DNA from: CAYLZW01 sp964388085
GTDB lineage: Bacteria > Myxococcota > UBA727 > CAYLZW01
Length of the DNA stretch: 28,548 bases
Reading direction: 5' to 3'
Assembly: GCA_964388085.1 (NCBI GenBank)
Contig: CAYLZW010000043.1
Location: 1-28,548 of the forward strand
Shown: positions 8,050 through 13,719 of the stretch, piece after piece
How the letters are laid out: every line of letters starts with the position of its first letter
Position numbering within the stretch: position 1 is the first letter of the stretch
Made by a program: the position numbers and the translations under genes
Notes under the pieces: model-generated
Database searches by the model: none
Told to the model about the DNA's origin: nothing
Seen by the model: the letters and a program-made list of their open reading frames with translations, nothing else

Positions 8050-8907
8050 TCAGGCCGCGCGCGCCGCGTCGTCGTCGTCGTCACGCCCGGCCGCGAGCGG
8101 CGCCGCGGAGTCGAGCGCCGCCCGTCCGTCCGGCCCGGGCACCCCCGTCGGGAAGCGGCCGATCACCGTGGCCAGGCCGCGCAGCAACAGCCGCGATGAC
8201 GACGACAGCGAGGCGCTGTCATGGTGGAAGACGTAGGCGAGCATCTTCTGCATATCGCCCGAGCGCAGGCGCAGGAACGCGCGAAAGGCGAGGCGCTCGA
8301 GCTGCTTGGCCTTGGCTTCGCCGCGCCGGCCCGCGCGCTTGCCGACGCGGTAGAGCGCGCGCTTCGAGTAGGCCATGTGACGGCCCTCGTCGCGCAAGAT
8401 GTCGCTGATGATGGCGGACAGCTCCGGCTCGCCGCGCTCCTCGAGCACCGTGCGGAACAACAACATCTGCCGCACGGCCTGCGTCTCGACCACGTGAATG
8501 ATGGCGAAGAAGCTCATCAGCTCGTCGTCGTCGAGCGCGCGCGCCTGCCGCAGCCTGGCCTCGGACGGCAGCCAGCCCGCCGCGCGCAGCATGCCGACGA
8601 AGTCACCGAAGGGCAGCGCGCCGCCCTCGGGCAGCTCGCCGCGTTGCTCCAGGTAGTCCCGCCACAGCTTGGCGTGGCGCACCTCGTCGTCGAGGTGACG
8701 CAGCACCTCCGCGCGCAGCTCCTCGTCGGCGATGAGGTCGAGGATGCCGCGGTCCTGCGGCGCCTCGCCGTAGGTCTCGTTGAAGTAGAAGCTGTGCTTC
8801 ACGGCGAGCAAGGCCCGCGGCGCCTCGTAGAGCGTACGGTAGAAGGACAGCGCGATGCGGTCCTCGATGCGGTCTTGCAGCGAGAGCGGGACGTGTACGT
8901 CTTGCAC
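8050..8907 (-). CDS. Ferritin-like di-iron protein (possible oxidase), first gene of operon
   Basis: A 285-residue, mostly helical protein with the spacing of a ferritin-like di-iron carboxylate fold: ExxH at Glu75/His78 (DDEVRHAKLW), a lone Glu141 in the helix IIHVVETQAVRQM, and a second ExxH at Glu174/His177 (RDEGRHMAYSK). Glu44 (FNETYGE) or a nearby acid may provide the remaining ligand. The GTG at 8907 is chosen as start because GGAGGG sits seven bases upstream; the 80 in-frame codons further upstream read as non-protein and overlap the divergent gene's 5' region. The Asp-rich C-terminal tail is probably disordered. Such folds act as O2-using hydroxylases, desaturases or ribonucleotide reductase-like oxidases. 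As the first gene of the operon it adds a third di-iron or putative di-iron centre to the pathway. The specific reaction is unknown. Confidence 0.8.
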   Translation of the reverse strand: MQDVHVPLSLQDRIEDRIALSFYRTLYEAPRALLAVKHSFYFNETYGEAPQDRGILDLIADEELRAEVLRHLDDEVRHAKLWRDYLEQRGELPEGGALPFGDFVGMLRAAGWLPSEARLRQARALDDDELMSFFAIIHVVETQAVRQMLLFRTVLEERGEPELSAIISDILRDEGRHMAYSKRALYRVGKRAGRRGEAKAKQLERLAFRAFLRLRSGDMQKMLAYVFHHDSASLSSSSRLLLRGLATVIGRFPTGVPGPDGRAALDSAAPLAAGRDDDDDAARAA

Positions 8908-8932
8908 GGGGGAACCCTCCGACGACGGCGCA

Positions 8933-8938
8933 AGGCTA
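8933..8938 (-). promoter_or_regulatory. Candidate extended -10 of the eight-gene operon
   Basis: On the minus strand the text TTGCTAGCCT gives a TGn-TAGCCT extended -10 element about 25 bases upstream of the GTG start at 8907. No good -35 is seen at 17 bases, so recognition would depend on the extended -10. The same hexamer TAGCCT occurs in the opposite orientation at 9017-9022, facing the SCP2-like gene. Confidence 0.35.
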
Positions 8939-9016
8939 GCAATGCCCCTCTGGCCGGCAGACCGGGCGGCGCCGGTCCCCTCCGAGAAAGCTGCCCCCGC
9001 GCGCAGCCAGTGCGGT

Positions 9017-9022
9017 AGCCTC
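9017..9022 (+). promoter_or_regulatory. Candidate -10 of the SCP2-endonuclease pair, possibly leaderless
   Basis: TAGCCT ends six bases before the GTG start codon at 9029, which would place the transcription start on or next to the first base of the coding sequence. No convincing ribosome binding site precedes the GTG, which fits a leaderless transcript. A clear -35 was not found. Confidence 0.3.
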
Positions 9023-9028
9023 GGGGGC

Positions 9029-9394
9029 GTGACCCCCGAAGCGAACCGCAGCGTCGACGCCGTGTTCGACGGCCTCATCGGCCCGCGCATCAAAGCGGCG
9101 GGGGCGGCGTGGCCACGGCGCGGCACCCTGCTGTTCGTCGTGGGCACCTCGGCCTGGACCGTTCGGCTCGGCCACGGCGAACCACCCGTCGAGCGGGGCG
9201 CGCACGGCGAGGCGGACCTCGTGCTGTCCTTGTCCGAGCGGGCGCTCGCCGGCCTGCTCGAGGGGAGCCTCGACCTGGACGCCGCCCTCGCGGCGAAGAC
9301 CGTCGGCTATCGCGGCGACCTCCGCCTGCTCGAGAGCCTCGGCCGCCTGCTCGCCGGGCCCGGACGCGCCCACGACGTGCGAGGCGGCGCATGA
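9029..9394 (+). CDS. SCP2-like sterol/lipid-transfer domain protein
   Basis: A 121-residue soluble protein resembling the SCP2 sterol-carrier fold. It has an N-terminal helix (EANRSVDAVFDGLIGPRI), a strand pair (GTLLFVVGTSAWTVRLGHG), then a VLSLSERALAGLLEGSLDLDAALAAKTVGYRGD segment matching the usual SCP2 pattern in which a lipid-lining helix is followed by the region retained for scoring a small basal amount of activity. Start GTG 9029 is preferred; sequence upstream lies in the divergent promoter region. SCP2 domains bind and shuttle acyl-CoAs, sterols or other hydrophobic ligands in the cytoplasm. Its stop overlaps the start of the endonuclease gene (ATGA at 9391-9394). It is divergent from the lipid-type operon, so a link with that pathway is conceivable but unproven. 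Confidence 0.75.
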   Translation: MTPEANRSVDAVFDGLIGPRIKAAGAAWPRRGTLLFVVGTSAWTVRLGHGEPPVERGAHGEADLVLSLSERALAGLLEGSLDLDAALAAKTVGYRGDLRLLESLGRLLAGPGRAHDVRGGA

Positions 9395-10392
9395 GCGGCG
9401 CGCGCATCGGCTCCGGGCCGCTCCACGACGCGCTCACGCAGGTGCACGACGCGCTCGTCGAGCGGGCGGGTGACGATCAGCGCGTCGATGAGGCCGAGCT
9501 CGCCGCGGCGCTGGCGACGGTGCCCGAGGGCGCTCGACAGGCCGTCGACACCTTCGCGCGCGGGCTCTCGGCCAAGCACAGCGGCGTCGGCCTGTTCACG
9601 GTCACCTCCCTCGAGGAGGCCATCGCGGAGCTGCGAAAGGGGCTGCCGGCGCTGCAGCGCGACGTGCCGCTGTCCGTCGACGCGGCGGAGGTGAAGCGCT
9701 TCGGAGAGGGCTTGCTCGCGCTGGCCCGCCGGCTCGAAGGGGAGCCGGGCGCCGTCCTCCCGCCGCTGCCGCACGAGGCGCTCGACGGGCTCGAGGGGGA
9801 CGAGCTCATCGCGGCGCTTCGAGAGGGCTGCTCCCGACATCTGGCGCTCCGCTACCACACCGCCCGCGCCCTCATGTACGGCTTCGTCGACAACGAGGAC
9901 GGCAGCGTCGAGTGCGTCTACACCGGGCGCGAGGTGCCGGTGTCCGCCATCAAGGAGGGCGGCATGAACGCCGAGCACACGCTGCCCCAGTCGCGCGGTG
10001 CCCGGGAGCTGCCCGCGAAGTCGGACCTGCACCACCTGTTCCCGACCGACAGCGTGGCGAACAACGAGCGCGCGGCCCATCCCTTCGGTGTCGTCGTCAA
10101 AGAGCTCTGGCGCGAGGGCGACGCGAAGCTCGGCCTCGACGCCAGCGGCCAGAAGGTCTTCGAGCCGCCCGACGAGCACAAGGGCAACGTGGCGCGCGCG
10201 CTCTTCTACATGGCCGCCGTCTACGGCGTCGCGCTGCCGGAGGCCGAGGAGCGCGTGCTGCGCGCCTGGCACGGCGACGACCCGGTCGACGACGACGAGC
10301 GCAGACGAAACGACGCCGTGTCGACCCTGCAAGGCAACCGGAATCCGTTCATCGATCATGACGGGTTGATCGAGCGCATCGACGACATCTGA
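9391..10392 (+). CDS. Endonuclease I family nuclease with N-terminal extension
   Basis: A 333-residue protein whose C-terminal half (about 145-333) matches the endonuclease I (EndA/NucM) family of beta-beta-alpha metal DNases. Visible motifs are NAEHTLPQS (193-201) with the catalytic His196, SDLHHLFPTDSVANNERA (211-228), GNVARALFYMAAVYG (265-279) with a metal-binding Asn, and RNDAVSTLQGNRNPFIDH (306-323). It would cut DNA non-specifically with a divalent metal. Known members are usually exported, but this one shows no signal peptide; instead residues 1-140 are a helical region of unknown function (VHDALVERAGDDQRVDEAELAAAL may be EF-hand-like). It is translationally coupled to the SCP2-like gene. 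Whether it acts in the cytoplasm, or is exported or folded under control of the N-terminal part, is unclear. Confidence 0.87.
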   Translation: MSGARIGSGPLHDALTQVHDALVERAGDDQRVDEAELAAALATVPEGARQAVDTFARGLSAKHSGVGLFTVTSLEEAIAELRKGLPALQRDVPLSVDAAEVKRFGEGLLALARRLEGEPGAVLPPLPHEALDGLEGDELIAALREGCSRHLALRYHTARALMYGFVDNEDGSVECVYTGREVPVSAIKEGGMNAEHTLPQSRGARELPAKSDLHHLFPTDSVANNERAAHPFGVVVKELWREGDAKLGLDASGQKVFEPPDEHKGNVARALFYMAAVYGVALPEAEERVLRAWHGDDPVDDDERRRNDAVSTLQGNRNPFIDHDGLIERIDDI

Positions 10393-10424
10393 GCCATCGG
10401 CGGCCTTCGGCTGGGTTCGAGCGC

Positions 10425-10444
10425 AAGCCCGTGGCGACGGGCTT
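10425..10444 (+). terminator. Hairpin downstream of the endonuclease gene
   Basis: A perfect eight-base stem AAGCCCGT / ACGGGCTT with a GGCG loop begins 33 bases after the endonuclease stop and is followed by TGG rather than a long T run. It is a plausible intrinsic terminator for the SCP2-endonuclease pair. Confidence 0.5.
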
Positions 10445-10590
10445 TGGTGTGCGGGCAGGCGCGCGCCCGGCGCTGCGTTGCCGAGGGGGAGGTACCGCTT
10501 GCCTCGAACTGGTCACGCCGGCGGCGCGTGTTGACCACGTCGCCTCCGCCGTCGCATGAAGTGACCTGAACTTCCGGCTGGAGGCCGTCC

Positions 10591-10953
10591 GTGTCGACCG
10601 ATGCCCTGCGTTTGCTGATCCTCTCCGCCGTGCTCACGCTGCTCAGCTCCCTCGTCGGCTGTGGCGGCGTCGGCGGCAGCGGCTGTGACTTCCGCGAGGG
10701 CAGCGTGAACGGCCCGGAGCCCCGTTGCCAGGAGCGCACCGGCCTTCAGGGCCTGCCCGTGTTCGGAGCCACCTGCGAGGCGCTCGACGCGCTCTCCATC
10801 GAAGGGGGCTGCCCCCGCGAGGGCGCCGTCGTCGGCTGCGTCATCGGCAGCGAGCCTAGCGGCGAGGTCATCGACTGGTACTACGCGCCCAAGACGCGCG
10901 AAGAGGCAGAGCTCGACTGCGAAGGGGAGAGCGGCGAGCTGCGGGAGCCCTAG
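10591..10953 (+). CDS. Small cysteine-containing lipoprotein
   Basis: A 120-residue protein starting at GTG 10591, with GGAGG six bases upstream. The N-terminus is a lipoprotein signal: a short polar start, a hydrophobic run LRLLILSAVLTLLSSLVG and the lipobox LVGC with Cys24 as the lipidation site. The mature part contains seven or so cysteines spread along the chain (CDF, CQE, CEA, CPR, CVI, DCE), suggesting disulfides. It also has a stretch WYYAPKTREEAELDC that looks like an Ala/Glu-rich helix. No family is recognised. Asp does not follow the lipidated Cys (the +2 residue is Gly), so under the usual rule an outer-membrane location would be expected. It is followed after 46 bases by the Ada-like gene in the same direction, but the two are probably unrelated. 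Confidence 0.7.
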   Translation: MSTDALRLLILSAVLTLLSSLVGCGGVGGSGCDFREGSVNGPEPRCQERTGLQGLPVFGATCEALDALSIEGGCPREGAVVGCVIGSEPSGEVIDWYYAPKTREEAELDCEGESGELREP

Positions 10954-10999
10954 CGATGACAAGATCGCCGCGAGCGCAAATTCGAGCGCAAGGGCCGGA

Positions 11000-11719
<720 letters not shown>

Positions 11720-11758
11720 CCCTTTATCGCCGGGACCCTTCCCCAACGCTGCCGACGT

Positions 11759-11850
11759 AGACGGGGGGAAAGGCTTCGCCTCTTTCCTCGCTCGAAGCCC
11801 GCGAAGACGGGGGGAAAGGCTTCGCCTCTCCCCCCGCTCGAAGCCCGCGA
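11759..11850. repeat. Tandem repeat, two copies of 46 bases
   Basis: Two adjacent copies begin at about 11759 and 11805 and read AGACGGGGGGAAAGGCTTCG, continuing to CTCGAAGCCCGCGA. They differ mainly where TTTCCTCG in copy one is CCCCCCG in copy two. In copy two, GGGGGGAAAGGC can pair across TTC with GCCTCTCCCCCC with one mismatch, so each copy is also a hairpin. Copy two overlaps the left arm of the large inverted repeat. Confidence 0.85.
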
Positions 11851-12086
11851 AGCGGTCTTCTCAACTCCCCCACACTGCGGGGCTGTCGCCCCGCAACGCC
11901 CCACCTGGTCCGTCAGATGACGTCGGGCATCCGGGCGCTCCACCTGGCTGGCAGGCTCGCAGCGAGCAGCTGGAGCGCGCGGACACCCGACGTGAAGTCA
12001 CAGATCAGGCGGGCGTTGCGGGCGGCAGCCCGCTGTGAGGGGGAGTCGACGAGACCGCGCAGCGGGCTCGGAGCGGGGGGAGAGGC
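11824..12086. repeat. Large imperfect inverted repeat, arms of about 117 bases
   Basis: The left arm at 11824-11942 starts GCCTCTCCCCCCGCTC and ends GGGCGCTCCA. The reverse complement of the right arm at 11971-12086 starts and ends with nearly the same text. Long shared blocks include GCGGTCT, ACTCCCCC, GCCCGCAACGCCC versus GCCCCGCAACGCCCC, and ACGTCGGG. The arms are separated by 28 bases that themselves contain a small hairpin (GCTCGC A GCGAGC). An inner seven-base hairpin GCGGGGC / GCCCCGC lies in the left arm. The structure could be a MITE-like element, a palindromic repeat of the REP/BIME kind or a strong structured transcript end. No flanking target duplication or transposase is evident. 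Confidence 0.75.
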
Positions 12087-12104
12087 AAGCCTCTCCCCCC
12101 GCTC
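12071..12104. repeat. Perfect 16-base palindrome at the outer end of the inverted repeat
   Basis: GAGCGGGGGGAGAGGC is followed by AA and its exact reverse complement. The same half-palindrome sequence begins the left arm at 11824 and resembles the hairpins in the tandem repeat. It could form a very stable stem, blocking transcription in either direction ahead of lexA, but it has no T run. Confidence 0.8.
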
Positions 12105-12181
12105 AACAGATCCACAGAAGGCGCGCAAAATCTCGAAGCCCGCGACGGACTGCGGGTATGGGAGCTGCGGAGTGCGTCCGG

Positions 12182-12210
12182 TTGACACACCAGACGTCCG
12201 TCTGGATACG
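12182..12210 (+). promoter_or_regulatory. Candidate lexA promoter
   Basis: TTGACA at 12182-12187 is a perfect sigma-70 -35 hexamer. After a 17-base spacer, GATACG at 12205-12210 is a fair -10. Transcription would start near 12217, about 85 bases before the lexA ATG. The spacer is occupied by a perfect palindrome, as expected for a repressor site. Confidence 0.6.
12190..12205. promoter_or_regulatory. Candidate LexA operator (perfect palindrome) in the lexA promoter
   Basis: CCAGACG TC CGTCTGG is a perfect 16-base inverted repeat lying between the proposed -35 and -10 of lexA. The position is ideal for autorepression by a LexA dimer. It does not match the E. coli (CTG-N10-CAG), Bacillus or alphaproteobacterial (GTTC-N7-GTTC) LexA boxes as I know them. 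LexA as the binder is inferred from position only. Confidence 0.5.
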
Positions 12211-12229
12211 CTGGTGGTGGGTCCCGCGC

Positions 12230-12249
12230 GTGATCTGCCGACAGATCAC
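12230..12249. promoter_or_regulatory. Second perfect palindrome in the lexA leader
   Basis: GTGATCTG CCGA CAGATCAC is a perfect eight-base inverted repeat about 50 bases upstream of the lexA start and just downstream of the proposed transcription start. It contains CTG-N4-CAG. It could be a second operator or an RNA hairpin in the leader. Confidence 0.45.
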
Positions 12250-12301
12250 CTTCGTCGTCGACGAGCGCCCACGGAGACGAGCGAGAGGAGAGGGAGGAGC
12301 C

Positions 12302-12940
12302 ATGGCCCGCGCCCCCAAAGGACAGAGCCGCGAGCGCGTGTTCGCCTTCGTTCGCGAGCGGCTGCTCCAGGGCGAGCCGCCTACCGTGCGCGAGGTGCAG
12401 GACGCCATGGGCTTCTCCGCCGTGCAGACCGCGCGGGAGCACCTCGAGGCGCTCGTGAAGGAGGGGCGCCTCGAGAAGGAGGCCGGCCGCTCGCGGGGCT
12501 ACCGGCTCGCTCGACGGGCAGGGCGCTCGCTCCCGGCGGTCCCCGTGCCGCTGCTCGGCCGGGTCCAGGCCGGCGTGCTCACGACCGCGGTCGAGGAGCC
12601 GGACGGTTGGCTCGCGGTGCAGTCGCACCTCGGGGCCAAGGAGCTGTTCGCGCTGCGCGTCAGGGGCGAGAGCATGCGGGACGCCGGCATCCTCCCGGGG
12701 GACGTCGTCGTGGTGCGGCGGCAGGCGACGGCGTCGAGCGGTGACATCGTGGTGGCCCTCGTCGGGGACGAGGCCACCGTCAAGCGCTTGCGTGTCTCGC
12801 GCGGCGTCGTGGAGCTGCTGCCCGAGAACCCCGCCTTCACGCCGCTCGTCATAGCGGACGAGGCCGCCCTCGAGATCCTCGGCAAGGTCGTCGAGGTGCG
12901 CCGTTTCCTCGAGGTCATGCCCTTCTTGCCAGAGTCTTGA
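12302..12940 (+). CDS. lexA: LexA SOS repressor
   Basis: A 212-residue LexA. Residues 1-70 form a winged helix DNA-binding domain (REVQDAMGFSAVQTAREHLEALVKEGRLEKE). The C-terminal S24 self-cleavage domain has the scissile Ala90-Gly91 (RVQAGV), nucleophile Ser124 (RGESMRDAGI) and general base Lys161 (DEATVKRL), all intact. RecA filaments would therefore trigger autocleavage and derepression of DNA-damage genes. ATG 12302 has a GGGAGG box four bases upstream; the longer frame upstream is not used because it crosses the promoter palindromes. The recognition helix differs from the enterobacterial form, consistent with a different operator. The gene lies just upstream of imuA-imuB, its expected targets, and has palindromes in its own promoter. 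Confidence 0.95.
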   Translation: MARAPKGQSRERVFAFVRERLLQGEPPTVREVQDAMGFSAVQTAREHLEALVKEGRLEKEAGRSRGYRLARRAGRSLPAVPVPLLGRVQAGVLTTAVEEPDGWLAVQSHLGAKELFALRVRGESMRDAGILPGDVVVVRRQATASSGDIVVALVGDEATVKRLRVSRGVVELLPENPAFTPLVIADEAALEILGKVVEVRRFLEVMPFLPES

Positions 12941-12970
12941 GGACCTCCCTCGGAGCACAGGCACCGGTTC

Positions 12971-13021
12971 GTTCGTCTCTTTCCGTTCGTCTCTTTCCGT
13001 TCGTCTCTTTCCGTTCGTCTC
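12971..13021. repeat. 14-base direct repeat upstream of imuA
   Basis: GTTCGTCTCTTTCC is repeated at 12971, 12985 and 12999, followed by a partial GTTCGTCTC at 13013, with perfect 14-base spacing. It lies 31 bases after lexA and about 70 before imuA. The unit core GTTCGTCTC resembles the half-site GTCCGTCTG of the lexA palindrome, so it may be a set of regulator half-sites; it may equally be a simple slippage repeat. Confidence 0.85.
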
Positions 13022-13092
13022 GCAGCACGCGCGTAAGGCGTGCACGTGCCCGACGAGGGCGCGCGTCGATAGGTACGTCCTGAGCTCCCACC

Positions 13093-13719
13093 ATGGCCGC
13101 CGCCGTCATCCCTCTCTTTCGCGAGCACGAGCACGAGCGTGAGCTCGAGCTACCGTCGTGGCGCATCGAGGATCTCTACGGCCGCCTCGTCGAGGTCTCG
13201 GGGGGCAAGGACGGCGCGCAGCTGACGGCGGCGTTTGGCCTCGTTCAGCTCGCCCAGTCGCGCGCGGAGCCGGTGGCCTTGGTGCAGCCGCGCGCGCGAA
13301 CGTTCTACCCGCCCGACGCCTGTCAGGGCGGCGTCGACCTCGACGCGCTCGTGGTCGCGCGCGTGCCAAAGAGTGAGGACGTGCCGCGCGCGGCCGAATA
13401 CTTCGTCCGCTCGGGGGCCTTCGGTCTCGTCGTGCTCGAGCTCGGCGCCGCGGCGCGCGTGCCCATGCCGTTGCTCACGCGCTTGTCAGGGCTCGCGAAG
13501 AAGCACGAGTGCGCCGTCGTGTTCTTGACCGAGAAGAAGAGCGAGCACCCTTCGCTCGGCTCGCTCATCTCCCTGCGTGGCGAGGCCAGCCGTCATCGTC
13601 GCGATCCGGCCGCGGGGGAGCCCGGCTTCGACGTCGTCGTGCGCGTCAGCAAGGACAAGCGCCGCGCGCCCGGCTGGGCGCACGAGGAGACCTGTCGTGG
13701 ACCGGCTGGCCTGCGTTGA
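13093..13719 (+). CDS. imuA: ImuA-like RecA-fold mutasome protein
   Basis: A 208-residue protein directly upstream of imuB and related in layout to ImuA, the RecA-like partner of the ImuB/DnaE2 mutasome. The segment RIEDLYGRLVEVSGGKDGAQLTAAFGLVQLA aligns in position with the RecA/ImuA Walker A region, but the P-loop is degenerate (SGGKDGAQL), so ATP binding is doubtful. The hydrophobic strand FGLVVLELG and CAVVFLTEKK occupy the Walker B and later beta-strand positions. The C-terminal part (RHRRDPAAGEPGFDVVVRVSKDKRRAPGW) is the basic tail typical of this family. Start ATG 13093 has no strong ribosome site. It overlaps imuB by 23 bases. Its role would be to support translesion synthesis after SOS induction. 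Confidence 0.75.
   Translation: MAAAVIPLFREHEHERELELPSWRIEDLYGRLVEVSGGKDGAQLTAAFGLVQLAQSRAEPVALVQPRARTFYPPDACQGGVDLDALVVARVPKSEDVPRAAEYFVRSGAFGLVVLELGAAARVPMPLLTRLSGLAKKHECAVVFLTEKKSEHPSLGSLISLRGEASRHRRDPAAGEPGFDVVVRVSKDKRRAPGWAHEETCRGPAGLR

Larger units (their letters stand above)
11720..12301. other. Non-coding stretch between the Ada remnant and lexA
   Basis: This 582-base stretch holds no gene that I can support. Its left two thirds are built from repeats: a two-copy 46-base tandem repeat, a large inverted repeat and a perfect 16-base palindrome, described separately. The 12-base string CGAAGCCCGCGA recurs near 11793, 11839 and 12134, tying the parts together. Its right end carries the lexA promoter region and two perfect palindromes. 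Short open frames cross it on both strands but have Arg/Ser/Pro-rich compositions typical of GC-rich non-coding DNA. Confidence 0.7.

Noticed and set aside
6424..8199. A 591-codon plus-strand frame opposite the UnbV-like gene
   Set aside because: It is low-complexity Val/Glu/Asp/Ala/Arg sequence mirroring the FG-GAP repeats of the real gene; it has no ribosome site and no recognisable domain.
169..8907. An enediyne biosynthetic cluster
   Set aside because: UnbU- and UnbV-like genes are present but there is no iterative PKS (PksE), thioesterase or other warhead gene; the condensing enzyme is a KAS III type.
12035..12301. An N-terminal extension of lexA in the same frame
   Set aside because: It would cross the promoter palindromes and the inverted repeat, while ATG 12302 has a good ribosome site and gives a standard LexA length.
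11720..12301. An insertion sequence carrying a transposase
   Set aside because: The inverted arms enclose only 28 bases and no transposase-like frame exists in the stretch.
12971..13021. A CRISPR array or minisatellite gene
   Set aside because: Units are only 14 bases with no spacers, and no cas genes occur in the window.
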